DNA of 64,000 nucleotides from SAR86 cluster bacterium AG-349-I13 (GTDB lineage Bacteria; Pseudomonadota; Gammaproteobacteria; Magnimaribacterales; TMED112): the NCBI GenBank assembly GCA_003278815.1, contig QCDB01000004.1, positions 1 through 64,000 on the forward strand, given 5' to 3'. Below the pieces are notes generated by a model, which had not been told where the DNA came from, did no database searches, and was given only the letters and a program-made list of their open reading frames with translations. A program made the position numbers and the translations under genes. Below, in pieces: positions 1 to 9,501 of this stretch; within the stretch, counting starts at the first letter, position 1; each line of letters begins with the position of its first letter.

Positions 1-2
1 CG

Positions 3-941
3 GAAGCTATGAATTGTAGTGCACCTGATACTGGTAATATGGAGGTGCTCGTTCGTTATGGTTCTAAAGAACAACAAGATCAATGGTTAAAGCCTTTATT
101 GAATGGTGAAATACGTTCGGCCTTTGGTATGACAGAACCTCAAGTTGCATCATCTGATGCAACCAATATGGAAGCTACGGCTGAGTTGGTTGATGGGCAA
201 TGGGTTATCAATGGTGAAAAATGGTGGACATCAGGAGCAGGAGATCCACGTTGCAAGATCATTATTTTTATGTGTGTGACAAATCCGGAAAATGAAAGAC
301 ATCAAAGACATTCAATGATACTAATTCCCATGGACACACCTGGGGTAGAGGTAAAAAGAATGATGCACGTTTTCGGATATGACGATGCACCTCATGGACA
401 CGCTCATATGAAATTCACCAATGTAAAAGTTCCCTATGAAAATGTAATTTTAGGTGAGGGTAGGGGTTTTGAAATTGCGCAAGGAAGACTAGGTCCTGGA
501 AGAATACATCATTGTATGAGATCTATCGGAGCTGCTGAAGTTGCTTTTGAATTAATGTGTAAACGTTCTATGGAGAGAAAAGCTTTTGGTCGAGAATTAG
601 CTCGATTAGGAGGAAACTTCGACGTGATAGCTGATTCAAGAATGGAAATTAATCAGGCCAGATTATTAACTTTAGATGCAGCTTGGAAAATGGATAAATA
701 TGGTAATAAAGTTGCTGCAAGTGAAATAGCGCAAATAAAAGTCGCTGCACCAATAATGGCATGTAATGTTATTGACAGAGCTATTCAAATGCATGGTGGT
801 GCTGGTGTAAGCCAAGATTTTCCGCTTGCTAGTATGTACGCGCACATGAGGACTCTGAGACTTGCAGATGGACCTGATGAGGTTCACAGAAGAAGTATAG
901 CTAGATTAGAATTAGCAAAATTAATGCAAGAAGATAAATGA
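3..941 (+). CDS. acyl-CoA dehydrogenase, 5'-truncated by the window edge
   Basis: C-terminal three quarters of a flavoprotein of the acyl-CoA dehydrogenase family, closest in feel to the ACAD10/11-type enzymes, which oxidise acyl-CoA thioesters. The reading frame is open to the window edge, so the first visible ATG at 9 is probably internal. Visible signatures are the FAD/substrate segment [12 protein letters not shown], the strand [13 protein letters not shown], and the C-terminal helical bundle with [15 protein letters not shown] and [19 protein letters not shown]. The visible part is about 310 residues, against roughly 400 for the family. Its stop overlaps the next start (ATGA), so the two genes are probably co-translated. 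Substrate chain length cannot be read from the sequence. Confidence 0.93.
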   Translation, partial: EAMNCSAPDTGNMEVLVRYGSKEQQDQWLKPLLNGEIRSAFGMTEPQVASSDATNMEATAELVDGQWVINGEKWWTSGAGDPRCKIIIFMCVTNPENERHQRHSMILIPMDTPGVEVKRMMHVFGYDDAPHGHAHMKFTNVKVPYENVILGEGRGFEIAQGRLGPGRIHHCMRSIGAAEVAFELMCKRSMERKAFGRELARLGGNFDVIADSRMEINQARLLTLDAAWKMDKYGNKVAASEIAQIKVAAPIMACNVIDRAIQMHGGAGVSQDFPLASMYAHMRTLRLADGPDEVHRRSIARLELAKLMQEDK

Positions 942-1339
942 AATTCGAAAACAAAGTCTTTCCAAATGATGAGCAATTAAAAGGCTTTGCCGATAATCTT
1001 GAAAAAGGACCAATCAAATTACTTAATCTTATAAAGCTAAAAAAATACGCTGAATATAATGATGGTCGAGAAACAAAACTAACTGGTCTTGAAGCTTATA
1101 AACTTTATGGTGGCGAGACGCAAGAGCATTTAAAAAAAGTTGGAGCTAAGGTGGTCTTCATCGGTCCTGTTTCAAGACTTAACATTGGTGAAGTTGATGA
1201 GTTATGGGATCTAGTTGCAATTGCAGAGTACCCTGATCGTGGAGCATTTCTTAAGATGATAAATGATCCTGCATATCAAAAAACTAGTGTGCACAGAGAA
1301 GCAGCGGTAGAAGGTCAGCTTAATATTGAAATATTATAA
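938..1339 (+). CDS. DUF1330-family small protein
   Basis: A 133-residue cytoplasmic protein with the DUF1330 (dimeric alpha/beta barrel-like) pattern: [10 protein letters not shown], then [27 protein letters not shown] and a C-terminal [13 protein letters not shown]. No enzymatic activity is established for the family. The start overlaps the stop of the acyl-CoA dehydrogenase by four bases, so it is probably made with that enzyme and may act in the same acyl-CoA or small-molecule pathway. That link is inferred from the coupling only. Confidence 0.8.
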   Translation: MKFENKVFPNDEQLKGFADNLEKGPIKLLNLIKLKKYAEYNDGRETKLTGLEAYKLYGGETQEHLKKVGAKVVFIGPVSRLNIGEVDELWDLVAIAEYPDRGAFLKMINDPAYQKTSVHREAAVEGQLNIEIL

Positions 1340-1361
1340 TATCTCTCTAAGGTCTATCTGA

Positions 1362-2414
1362 ATGAAAGTTTTTAAGTACATATTAATTTTACTTCTTGTT
1401 TCTTTAATTTCTGGTTATTTTCTTCTTCAAAACCATTCCGTACAAAATCGGTTGTTTGAAAACACAGTGAGAGAACTATTTCAAGCAGATGAGATTTTTA
1501 TGAATGATGCATTATCTGTTGCAGTTTGCGGTTCAAGGGCTCCATTACCAAGTCCTAATCGTGCAGAGACGTGTCTACTTGTGCAAGCTGGCAGTTCAAA
1601 ATTTATTATAGATGCCGGTAGGGGTAGTGCTGACAATCTTCAAAGATGGCGAGTGGATTATTCTGATTTAGAAGCTGTTATTCTCAGCCATTTACACTCT
1701 GATCACATTAGTGATTTGCATGAAGTTCAATTTCAATCTTGGTTGGGAGGCAGAAAAAATCCACTTCCTGTGCTTGGGCCAATTGGAACAGCATCAACAG
1801 CTCAAGGATTTGCGCAGGCTTTTAAATTAGATTCCATTTATAGAAGTGAGCACCATGGTGCAATATTGCCTATTGAGGCATATGGTTATGATGTTGTTGA
1901 GTTTGACGGTGATGTTAAGATAATCTTCCAGAATGAAGACACGAGAATAACTGCTTTTAAAGTTGATCACTTTCCAGTTGATCCTTCATATGCTTTCAAA
2001 ATTGAATATAAAGATAGATCATTAGTCGTTAGTGGTGACACAATTTCATTGGAAGTTATGACTGAATACTCAAAAGGAGTCGATGTACTTTTCCATGACG
2101 CTTTGGCCAAACCCCTTATACAAGAAATGGAAAGAATTTCTAAAGAGACTGGCAATAATATTCTTTCTAAAGTTTTACTTGATATTCAAGATTACCATGC
2201 CAATACTCTTGAAGTAGCTGATATAGCAAAAAGAGCAGAAGTAGATTTGCTTGTCTTTTATCATTTGATCCCGGCGCCTATAAACTTCATTAGTGAACAG
2301 ATGTTCTTAAGAGGCGTTGATGAAATTTTTACTGATTATATTGTCTCGGAAGATGGTACTTTAGTTTCTCTGCCAGCAGGCAGTGATGAAATTATAATTG
2401 ATCTAATTGATTAA
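1362..2414 (+). CDS. exported or membrane-anchored metallo-beta-lactamase-fold hydrolase
   Basis: A 350-residue protein with an N-terminal hydrophobic segment (residues 5-22) that would anchor or export it, followed by an MBL fold of the RNase Z/arylsulfatase-like type. Metal ligands are visible in SHLHSDH (H110, H112, D114, H115), in VVSGDT further on, and in a late histidine of FYHLIPAP. The segment VCGSRAPLPSPNRAETCLLV before the metal site resembles the RNase Z-like start, but export argues against a tRNA-processing role. It lies 22 bases after the DUF1330 gene and is probably in the same transcript. Its stop interlocks with the stop of the convergent gene in one TTAA. Substrate unknown. 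Confidence 0.8.
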   Translation: MKVFKYILILLLVSLISGYFLLQNHSVQNRLFENTVRELFQADEIFMNDALSVAVCGSRAPLPSPNRAETCLLVQAGSSKFIIDAGRGSADNLQRWRVDYSDLEAVILSHLHSDHISDLHEVQFQSWLGGRKNPLPVLGPIGTASTAQGFAQAFKLDSIYRSEHHGAILPIEAYGYDVVEFDGDVKIIFQNEDTRITAFKVDHFPVDPSYAFKIEYKDRSLVVSGDTISLEVMTEYSKGVDVLFHDALAKPLIQEMERISKETGNNILSKVLLDIQDYHANTLEVADIAKRAEVDLLVFYHLIPAPINFISEQMFLRGVDEIFTDYIVSEDGTLVSLPAGSDEIIIDLID

Positions 2415-3514
2415 CCTTTATAGGTTACTCGAATAATTGAGTCAGCTTGATCGTCAGATATAAGCATGCTGCCATCTTTTAATATTAATGGTGTCACTGG
2501 TCTACCCCAGGATGTTTCATTCGACATCCATCCATCTATAAAAACATCTGCTGATACTACATCTCCTTCTTCCATTTTCATGAATAGTAGCCGATAACCT
2601 ACTTTCTCAGAGCGATTCCAGGACCCATGCTGGGCGACAAATGCGCCATTTTTGTAATATTCAGGAAAACTTTCACCATCATAGAATTTGATTCCTAATG
2701 GGGCAGTATGTGCTTGGAATTCCCAAACAGGTTGTGAAAATACAAAATCTTTCGGTGCTTCATATCCAGTATCAGGTATATTTTTGCCATGGATAAATGG
2801 AAAGCCAAAGTGATCACCAGCATTTACCACCCTGTTAAGTTCACAAGGTGGTATATCATCTCCCATCCAATCTCTCCCATTATCAGTAAAATACATTTCT
2901 TTTGTTTCAGGATGCCAATCAAACCCAACGCTATTGCGAACGCCATCTGCGTATATGGTTAATTTATCATTATCTAACTTCAAAATTGTTCCGTACCTTG
3001 GGTCATCTTCATCACAAACATTGCATGGAACACCTTCTGAGATGTAAAGTGCGCCATCAGGACCAAAATCAATCCACTTCCACCCGTGCCATGATTTTTT
3101 GACAGGATTCCACATTTCTTTTCTTGGAAGATCTGAAAAGAAAATTTCAGAGGTTATTTGTTGTTTCATGCTAAGTTTATTCTCAATATTTTTTACTACA
3201 TGAATTTTATCGGTTTCAGCTATGTATAAATTACCATCTTTCAGCGCTACTCCAGTAGGCATGTCTAAGTCTGTGAGAATCACAGAAACTTTATTGGAAT
3301 TATTTTTATCGATTGAATAAACGGTGCCAGCACTTTTGGTACCTACAAATATGAAGTTTTCACCCTCAACCATCTGCCTTGCGTCATCAATCTCAGTCAC
3401 AAATTCTTCGATCATGAATCCGTCAACAATTTTTAATTTTGAAATATCAGACCATGCTGAAAGAGTGATTATGAAGCTAATAATTAATAAGATTTTTTTG
3501 TCTAAATATGCCAT
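2411..3514 (-). CDS. secreted PQQ-dependent sorbosone/glucose dehydrogenase-like protein
   Basis: A 367-residue beta-propeller protein with an N-terminal hydrophobic segment consistent with a signal peptide (residues 5-21). It has the L-sorbosone/soluble glucose dehydrogenase pattern: WIDFGPDGALYISEG, then a CNVCDEDDPRYGTILKL segment, GVRNSVGFDWHPETKEMYFTDNGRDWMGDD, and FVAQHGSWNRS near the C-terminus. Family members oxidise sugars or aldoses in the periplasm with PQQ as cofactor. No PQQ biosynthesis genes lie in the window, so cofactor and substrate are unproven. It is divergent from the metalloprotease gene that follows. Confidence 0.78.
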   Translation of the reverse strand: MAYLDKKILLIISFIITLSAWSDISKLKIVDGFMIEEFVTEIDDARQMVEGENFIFVGTKSAGTVYSIDKNNSNKVSVILTDLDMPTGVALKDGNLYIAETDKIHVVKNIENKLSMKQQITSEIFFSDLPRKEMWNPVKKSWHGWKWIDFGPDGALYISEGVPCNVCDEDDPRYGTILKLDNDKLTIYADGVRNSVGFDWHPETKEMYFTDNGRDWMGDDIPPCELNRVVNAGDHFGFPFIHGKNIPDTGYEAPKDFVFSQPVWEFQAHTAPLGIKFYDGESFPEYYKNGAFVAQHGSWNRSEKVGYRLLFMKMEEGDVVSADVFIDGWMSNETSWGRPVTPLILKDGSMLISDDQADSIIRVTYKG

Positions 3515-3597
3515 TTTATGCTAGTCTAAATGCCCATTGATTTTAATGCATTACCCAACATATATGGTAGTAGTAGAATTTATAACAAGGTGAAAAT

Positions 3598-6087
3598 ATG
3601 AAGAAATTAATCCAGTTACTTTTTGTAGCTTCCTTACTTAACAGTTACCCAGACATACCAGATGAATTAACAGGTGAAATGCTGAAAGAAATGCCTGCAG
3701 AAGTTCTTGATGAGTTTCTAGATGAGCTAAGAGATACAGATGAAGATTCTGTAACAATCGATAATTTTTTGTCAGACGGAAATTTTGTGACCCACGAGGG
3801 ATTTCTTACTATTCACCAAAGAGAAGGGGAAGTAGAAAGAGGTGACGCTGAATTTTATATTGAATTAAAAAATGGGCAAATTGATTCAGAATTTATCTAC
3901 TTTGCTTACGTTCTTAACGCACCTCAAGCAGCCGGTGTTAGAGGTGGTGCAATTGGGCAAGGTGCAGTATTGGAATTTAGAAAATTCAAAACAGGCCTGG
4001 GTTTATATAAGAAAAATACCTATTTCTCTAACGAGACAGTGAATAACATCGGTAAGTCAGATCTAACAAACATACTAGAAGCTTTTGTTATGAATTTTGA
4101 TATTGTTGCTGAACAAGACGGAAGGATTGTTATTGAAGCTGACGATCTGTTCATGGAGGAAACATTGAATAATGTATCTCCCAACCTTCCTCCAGAATAT
4201 AGAAATTTTGTTGCTTTAAATCTGGGGCGACTGGACTCTGATAAGACTTTTGTCGAACAGGTCAGAAATTACCCAAAAAATACCGCAGTGGAAGTTAATT
4301 TTGGTTTTGAGAATAATAATCCAAATCAAAGAAGAGCTGTTTATGCAGTATCAGATGCAAGATACACCTCTATTTCAGCAAGACACTTATTTGTAGAAAT
4401 GCCAGATGATCAATTCGAACCGAGAATAGCCGATCAAAGAGTTGGTTATTTCTCACAAAGAGTAACTGATATGTCTACCTATGATAATTATCCGCAAAGA
4501 GATTTAATCAATAAATGGAGATTGATAAAAAAAGATCCTACAGCTGAATTATCAGAGCCAGTAGAACCTATAGTTTTTTGGGTTGATAAAGCTACACCGG
4601 AAGAAATAAAACCAATGATTGTTAAAGGCATAGAAGCTTGGAATATAGCTTATGAAAGAGCGGGTTTCAAAAATGCAGTAGTTGCTAAAATTCAGCCCGA
4701 TGACTCAGAATGGGATGCAGGCGATATTCAATATAACGTGGTTCGATGGTCATCTTCTCCCGAGCCAGGATTTTCAGGTTACGGGCCAAGCATTGGTAAT
4801 CCAAGAACTGGAGAATTGATTGCCGCAGATATAGTACAAGAATTCAATGCTATAAAAAGAGGTTATAACTACAGAAAACTTTGGGGCTGGACACCTGAAA
4901 ATGATCCACTTGAACAGTGGATGATCAGCCTGACAATGCACGAAGTTGGTCATACCATTGGATTGCGTCACAACTTCAGTGCGAGCTATTTATACGGTCC
5001 TAGGGAAGTTCATGACAAAAACATAACTGGGAATACCACAATTTCTTCAATAATGGATTACGATCCTATCAATATTGCTCCTCCGGGATTAGAACAAGGA
5101 AATTACTTTCCAACAGAACCTGGTGAATATGATAGATGGGCTGTTGAGTTTGCCTATAAACCAGATTTAACAGATGAAGAAAGAGCAGAACTATTAGCTT
5201 TGTCAGTATTACCAGCATATACATATGGTACTGATGGTGATGCTATGGGCACACCTGGGAGAAATATTGACCCTAGAACCAGAAGAGGTGATATGTCTAA
5301 TGATGTCGTGACATATACAGCCGATAGATTTATCACACTTGATAACAAAATAGCTGAACTTCCAGAAATTTATGCAGACGAAGGTGAAACCAAAAACGAT
5401 TTCACTAATTCTTTTTATAGTCTTGTGAGCGATAAAGGAAGATTTATGGATATAGTAGCTGGTCAGGTAGGTGGCGTTTATGTTACCAGACTTGTCAACG
5501 GTCAGGATGAGGTGAATGCCTATGAACCAGTACCTTACGCAAAGCAAAAAGAGGCAATGAATCTAATTACTTCAAAATTCTTTGCCAACGGTGTTTGGGC
5601 TTTTGATCCAAAGATTCTTAAAAATTTACAAAGAGAAAAAAGAGCTACTGGCTATTCAAGTAGTGGTAATGAAGATCCTCAATTACACGATATGGTACTA
5701 GGTATGCAGGGCAGAGTATTAGCATCACTTTTGCATCCTAATGTAATGACTAGACTTGTAGATTCAGCTCAATACGGTAATACCTACATGCCAGCTGAAG
5801 TGCTGCAAGATTTATTTGATGGCATTTTTGTTAAAGGCGAGACACCTGACACTTTCAAAAGAAACCTACAATCAGTTTATGTTGATGGTTTAATCAGTGT
5901 ATTTGCTGAAGACAGCAGATATGATGATATAGCTAAAGCTTCTGTTTTTAGTTCTTTAGTCGATATACAAAAATTTACCAAAGGCACATCAAGAGATCCT
6001 GGTGTTAAAGCACATTATCGATATTTAAATTGGAAAGTTTCTAACTTTTTAGACGGAAAAGTATTTAACCTCCTAGAAGAAGAGTAG
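3598..6087 (+). CDS. secreted zinc metalloprotease (metzincin-like, DUF4953/DUF5117 type)
   Basis: An 829-residue protein with a short N-terminal hydrophobic leader. The catalytic site is HEVGHTIGLRHNF (H448, E449, H452), which fits the extended metzincin zinc motif, and the downstream SSIMDYDP (Met486) is a good Met-turn. This arrangement is typical of the large DUF5117/DUF4953 zinc-dependent proteases found in marine bacteria. The N-terminal half, with ELKNGQIDSEFIYFAYVL, fits the DUF5117 region. An AAGGTGA ribosome site precedes the ATG. tRNA-Val follows with almost no spacer. It probably digests protein outside the cytoplasm; specificity is unknown. Confidence 0.85.
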   Translation: MKKLIQLLFVASLLNSYPDIPDELTGEMLKEMPAEVLDEFLDELRDTDEDSVTIDNFLSDGNFVTHEGFLTIHQREGEVERGDAEFYIELKNGQIDSEFIYFAYVLNAPQAAGVRGGAIGQGAVLEFRKFKTGLGLYKKNTYFSNETVNNIGKSDLTNILEAFVMNFDIVAEQDGRIVIEADDLFMEETLNNVSPNLPPEYRNFVALNLGRLDSDKTFVEQVRNYPKNTAVEVNFGFENNNPNQRRAVYAVSDARYTSISARHLFVEMPDDQFEPRIADQRVGYFSQRVTDMSTYDNYPQRDLINKWRLIKKDPTAELSEPVEPIVFWVDKATPEEIKPMIVKGIEAWNIAYERAGFKNAVVAKIQPDDSEWDAGDIQYNVVRWSSSPEPGFSGYGPSIGNPRTGELIAADIVQEFNAIKRGYNYRKLWGWTPENDPLEQWMISLTMHEVGHTIGLRHNFSASYLYGPREVHDKNITGNTTISSIMDYDPINIAPPGLEQGNYFPTEPGEYDRWAVEFAYKPDLTDEERAELLALSVLPAYTYGTDGDAMGTPGRNIDPRTRRGDMSNDVVTYTADRFITLDNKIAELPEIYADEGETKNDFTNSFYSLVSDKGRFMDIVAGQVGGVYVTRLVNGQDEVNAYEPVPYAKQKEAMNLITSKFFANGVWAFDPKILKNLQREKRATGYSSSGNEDPQLHDMVLGMQGRVLASLLHPNVMTRLVDSAQYGNTYMPAEVLQDLFDGIFVKGETPDTFKRNLQSVYVDGLISVFAEDSRYDDIAKASVFSSLVDIQKFTKGTSRDPGVKAHYRYLNWKVSNFLDGKVFNLLEEE

Positions 6088-6093
6088 TAACTT

Positions 6094-6170
6094 AGACCCG
6101 TAGCTCAGTTGGCTAGAGCGCTGCCTTGACATGGCAGAGGTCGTTGGTTCAAGTCCAATCGGGTCTACCA
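6094..6170 (+). tRNA. tRNA-Val (anticodon GAC)
   Basis: A complete cloverleaf. The acceptor stem AGACCCG/CGGGTCT pairs perfectly, with discriminator A and encoded CCA at 6168-6170. The anticodon stem CTGCC/GGCAG holds the loop TTGACAT, giving anticodon GAC (valine). The T arm carries GGTTCAAGTCC. It starts six bases after the stop of the metalloprotease gene and ends six bases before the stop of the convergent hydrolase. It is the second valine isoacceptor in the window besides the TAC gene at 30472. Confidence 0.96.
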
Positions 6171-6176
6171 TTCAGC

Positions 6177-7034
6177 TTAATCAGATTCAAATAATACTAA
6201 GACAGCAGCTTTAGACATTACTTTATTGCTGTGTGGCGCCCCAGGTACAGCTTGATACTTCCACTTAAACTCAAGATTATTTTGTTCGACGATTGACTCA
6301 GTGTATGTAAAAAAGTTTTTAGCTCTTTGTAATCTGTTTATACCCTGTTTCTGGGCTCCCTTTGATTTATTAATAGATGAGTCAACATCGATATCATTGG
6401 TACCTATGAGAATATAAAGGTTTGTGCTCAAAAATTTTTTTACATTAGAATCAGTTAATGAAATAGGTGGATTTTTAACACCATATGGAAAATCTGCTCC
6501 ATTTAAGAAGGTATACCAACCTGCATTGGCAGCTACTGCTTTATTAACACTAGGATTGTCAGACATCAGAAGGTACCTATGAACAAATTGTGCCCCAGCA
6601 GAGTGTCCGTAAATGTCATAAAGTTTGTCATTAAGCTTAAATTTAGCCTTAATGTACTTAAAAAGAGTATCAATAGAATTATGTAGATATAAATCCGTAT
6701 CAGTTCTAATTTTACCGCTCGAAGTAGACATCTGAAGAGTATTAAAACTTATGAACGAAGATCTTTTAAAATGTGGTGCAAAAATTGCTATATTCTTATC
6801 TTTAGTTAGTCTTATCCAGGAATTTAGATAGTCATCAGCGTTTCTAGTATTACCATGCACAACAAATAGAACTTTTGTATCGTTATCAATTGTCTTTGGA
6901 AGATGATAGAAAACATCTAAATCAGGCTTATTCCATGAAGTAAAAGTAAACTTATCTAATTTAGCAGCAAATAAATTAGTTGTGAAAGATAAAATGAATA
7001 GGAGAATAGAAAGATTAAAAAGATTAAGCCACAT
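6177..7034 (-). CDS. exported alpha/beta hydrolase (PHB-depolymerase/esterase-like)
   Basis: A 285-residue protein with a clear signal peptide (MWLNLFNLSILLFILSFTTN, cleavage near AAK at 23-25). The alpha/beta-hydrolase fold shows in FVVHGNTRNADDYL (oxyanion strand) and the nucleophile elbow GHSAGAQFVHRY; a late APHSNK may hold the catalytic histidine. Family members hydrolyse esters or polyesters in the periplasm or outside. It is convergent with tRNA-Val and divergent from the S9 peptidase gene across the repeat-bearing spacer, so the two secreted hydrolases may share a control region. Substrate unknown. Confidence 0.8.
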   Translation of the reverse strand: MWLNLFNLSILLFILSFTTNLFAAKLDKFTFTSWNKPDLDVFYHLPKTIDNDTKVLFVVHGNTRNADDYLNSWIRLTKDKNIAIFAPHFKRSSFISFNTLQMSTSSGKIRTDTDLYLHNSIDTLFKYIKAKFKLNDKLYDIYGHSAGAQFVHRYLLMSDNPSVNKAVAANAGWYTFLNGADFPYGVKNPPISLTDSNVKKFLSTNLYILIGTNDIDVDSSINKSKGAQKQGINRLQRAKNFFTYTESIVEQNNLEFKWKYQAVPGAPHSNKVMSKAAVLVLFESD

Positions 7035-7080
7035 AAATATATTCTAACAAGCTAAAGATAATTAATAAATTTAAATAAAC

Positions 7081-7256
7081 TTTGAACACTATAAATTTAT
7101 AAAATCGATGCAAATAAAGGTTTATGACCGCTATATAATAATTATTTTGAACACTTTTTTAATAAAAAAATTCAATATTCTTAATTTGAACATTAACAAG
7201 AAATAATTTGAACACCTATTTAAAATTTGAACACCTTGTTTTAAATATTTGAACAC
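7081..7256 (+). repeat. six direct copies of a 9-bp TTTGAACAC motif
   Basis: Copies lie at 7081-7089, 7146-7154, 7185-7193 (ending CAT instead of CAC), 7207-7215, 7226-7234 and 7248-7256. Start-to-start spacings are 65, 39, 22, 19 and 22. The last four are spaced close to two DNA helical turns, which would place bound proteins on one face. All copies face the same way, toward the S9 peptidase gene. The motif is G+C richer than the surrounding spacer. A transcription-factor binding array is the simplest reading; the factor is unknown. Confidence 0.75.
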
Positions 7257-7391
7257 TTTTTTTTCTGCTTCAAGTTATTATTTCTTAGGTCTAAACTCTT
7301 CATCATTATTAGCATTAGTGAAAAATCATGATTTTTTTAAAATTATTGCCCTAAAAATTATTATATACACTACAGATATATAAATTTTTTA

Positions 7392-7397
7392 TATAAT
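7392..7397 (+). promoter_or_regulatory. candidate -10 element for the S9 peptidase gene
   Basis: A perfect TATAAT seven bases upstream of the ATG at 7405, with no Shine-Dalgarno sequence before the ATG. Transcription would begin at or next to the start codon, giving a leaderless mRNA. The -35 region at the right spacing is weak (ACTACA at 7369-7374, 17-bp spacer), which fits dependence on an activator bound to the upstream repeats. Confidence 0.45.
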
Positions 7398-7404
7398 CTA
7401 ATCC

Positions 7405-9501
7405 ATGTTTAGGTTCTTAAAATCATTACTTTTAATAATTCTTATTAACAACTATTTATTTGCTTCAAGTGAATATGGATGGGTTCAGGATATTGTAGGT
7501 ATTGATGAAGATAACTTTAATTATGAGGATGGTTCAGATCCTGACCTGGAGTTATATCTAAAGAGTAGCTTTTTCTCCTCTGTAAAACTATCACCTAACG
7601 GAAAGTATCTAGCATTTCAAAGTAAAAGTGACGAATTTACTGAAGGTATTTTAGTTGCTAAAACAGACGATTTTTTGGACCCTAAAAAGGGATTAGAAAA
7701 GGCAACAGTCGCAAAAGCAGCTATGAAAAGTAGTTCTGACAAAGTTTTGGGTGTGCCAGCACTATATTTATGCGATTTCAATTGGGTATCTAATTCCATC
7801 ATTTTAGTTGAGGTGTGTGGTAAACAATTCGACAGGCTTCAAGGTGAAATATTTTCAAGTCTAGGCATATTTAAACTTTTCAACATAAAAACAAAAGAAT
7901 TTAAGAATTTCATTTATCCTTTGGAACCACCACCAAGAAAAGGTAGTACAACTTTTGCTGATAGATATAAACCTGTTACTTTTATTTCTGCATATGACGA
8001 AGAGGGTGTTCTTATGAGTGTTGCAGAAAATAAAAGAGGTTTTAGGTACGCATATTTAAGAAAAATACCATTTGATAAAAGAGGCACAAAACCAAATGGA
8101 GAAGATATATATGCATCTAAAAAACCTTGTCAGTACAAAGTCATGAATAAAACAAATAACTTTTGCAATACACCTTTCATTTACATACTTGGTAAAGATA
8201 AGAAGCCTGCCTTAACTTTCTCAAGTGACTCTGATTCAGTTTATGCTCACTATACAGATAAAAACACAACAAAAATTGACATTGATTTAGAGGACTACAC
8301 TCCTATAGGTCTTAAAGGAGACTTCCTATACATGGCAGAAACAAGCGGAATTGGGAGTCATGGGCTAAGTGTGCTTAATCTTAAAAGCAAAAAAGTTCAA
8401 AGCATCATCCCTGATGATTGCCACTCAGTGCTGAATGCAATGACCTCTCTGAATAACCCAATCCCATACGCAGCTGGGATGGAATGTGACGGAAAAAAAG
8501 AAATTATTTATTTTGATCAAGATAATAGAGACGCGCAAATATTAAGTCAACTCGCCCCAAGTTTCCCCGATAAAACAATAACACTGGGTAACTGGACGGA
8601 TGCAAATGACAGAGCATTGTTAACGATAGAGGATTCATCGGTAGTTCAAGAGGTTTTTTTACTTGATTTAAAACAAGGAGCATTAAAGCCGATTGGAAGA
8701 ACCTCTAATGTACCCAAGGACAGGCTTCACAAAATGGTATCTAAAAAATTTACTACAAGAGATGGTGAAAGTATATATGGCTATTTGACTATGCCAAAGG
8801 GAAAAGTCGAAAGACTGATTGTCTATATACATGGTGGACCATATGGAATTCGAGATTATGACTCTTATGATTTTTCTGAACAATATCTTGCTTCAAAAGG
8901 TGCAGCTATATTGAAAGTAAATTATCGAGGCTCAGGCGGATATGGAACAGACTTTATGGAGGACGCTTTCCAAGAATGGGGCGGAAGACTGCTTAATGAT
9001 ATTGCAGATGCAACCAAAGCGGTCCAAAAAGAGTTAAGTATTGGAAGAGAACAAACTTGTGCATTTGGTGCTAGCTATGGCGGATATGCAGCTTTAGCAA
9101 TGGCATATAAATACAGTGAGCTCTATGAATGTGTTGCGGGCGGCATGGGTGTTTATGATATGCTGATCCTCAGAGATGGTACCGATGATAGCATTTACAC
9201 AACTCAAGATAATTATGAGGAAATAGCAAAAAAACACTGGGGTGATAATAGAGATGTATTAATTGATTTTTCACCAGTTTTTAACGCAGATAAAATGCAA
9301 TCAAGAATACTAATGTGGCATGGTCTGCAAGACCCTATTTCTCCTATTGTGCATATGGACCTTATGAAAGAGGCTTTGGAAAAGAATAATATTCCTTATC
9401 AAGCGTTTACCATGTCAAAAATTGGACACACTTTTGGACAAAAAGAGGACATAAAAGCACATCTTCCAGTTCTGAAAGATTTTCTATTTAACGAGCTTTA
9501 A
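7405..9501 (+). CDS. secreted prolyl-oligopeptidase-family (S9) serine peptidase
   Basis: A 698-residue protein with a signal peptide (MFRFLKSLLLIILINNYLFA). An N-terminal beta-propeller-like half is followed by a C-terminal alpha/beta hydrolase domain starting around residue 450. The catalytic triad is readable: Ser557 in GASYGGYAAL, Asp643 in HGLQDPISP and His675 in IGHTFG. This is the S9 (DPP/acylaminoacyl peptidase-like) pattern, so it probably cleaves short peptides in the periplasm. The ATG lies seven bases after a TATAAT and lacks a ribosome site. The stop shares a TTAA with the stop of the convergent MFS gene. Confidence 0.9.
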   Translation: MFRFLKSLLLIILINNYLFASSEYGWVQDIVGIDEDNFNYEDGSDPDLELYLKSSFFSSVKLSPNGKYLAFQSKSDEFTEGILVAKTDDFLDPKKGLEKATVAKAAMKSSSDKVLGVPALYLCDFNWVSNSIILVEVCGKQFDRLQGEIFSSLGIFKLFNIKTKEFKNFIYPLEPPPRKGSTTFADRYKPVTFISAYDEEGVLMSVAENKRGFRYAYLRKIPFDKRGTKPNGEDIYASKKPCQYKVMNKTNNFCNTPFIYILGKDKKPALTFSSDSDSVYAHYTDKNTTKIDIDLEDYTPIGLKGDFLYMAETSGIGSHGLSVLNLKSKKVQSIIPDDCHSVLNAMTSLNNPIPYAAGMECDGKKEIIYFDQDNRDAQILSQLAPSFPDKTITLGNWTDANDRALLTIEDSSVVQEVFLLDLKQGALKPIGRTSNVPKDRLHKMVSKKFTTRDGESIYGYLTMPKGKVERLIVYIHGGPYGIRDYDSYDFSEQYLASKGAAILKVNYRGSGGYGTDFMEDAFQEWGGRLLNDIADATKAVQKELSIGREQTCAFGASYGGYAALAMAYKYSELYECVAGGMGVYDMLILRDGTDDSIYTTQDNYEEIAKKHWGDNRDVLIDFSPVFNADKMQSRILMWHGLQDPISPIVHMDLMKEALEKNNIPYQAFTMSKIGHTFGQKEDIKAHLPVLKDFLFNEL

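Larger units (their letters stand above)
7035..7404. promoter_or_regulatory. 370-nt divergent spacer between two secreted hydrolase genes
   Basis: Very AT-rich DNA between the start of the alpha/beta hydrolase (minus) and the S9 peptidase (plus). No open reading frame is convincing. It contains six copies of TTTGAACAC or TTTGAACAT in the same orientation (listed separately) and a perfect TATAAT seven bases before the S9 peptidase ATG. It is the longest unexplained non-coding stretch in the window and is probably the regulatory region for both flanking genes. Confidence 0.6.

Noticed and set aside
7081-7256. The TTTGAACAC array as a CRISPR
   Set aside because: Repeats are only nine bases, spacing is irregular (19-65), spacers are AT-rich low-complexity DNA, and there are no cas genes.
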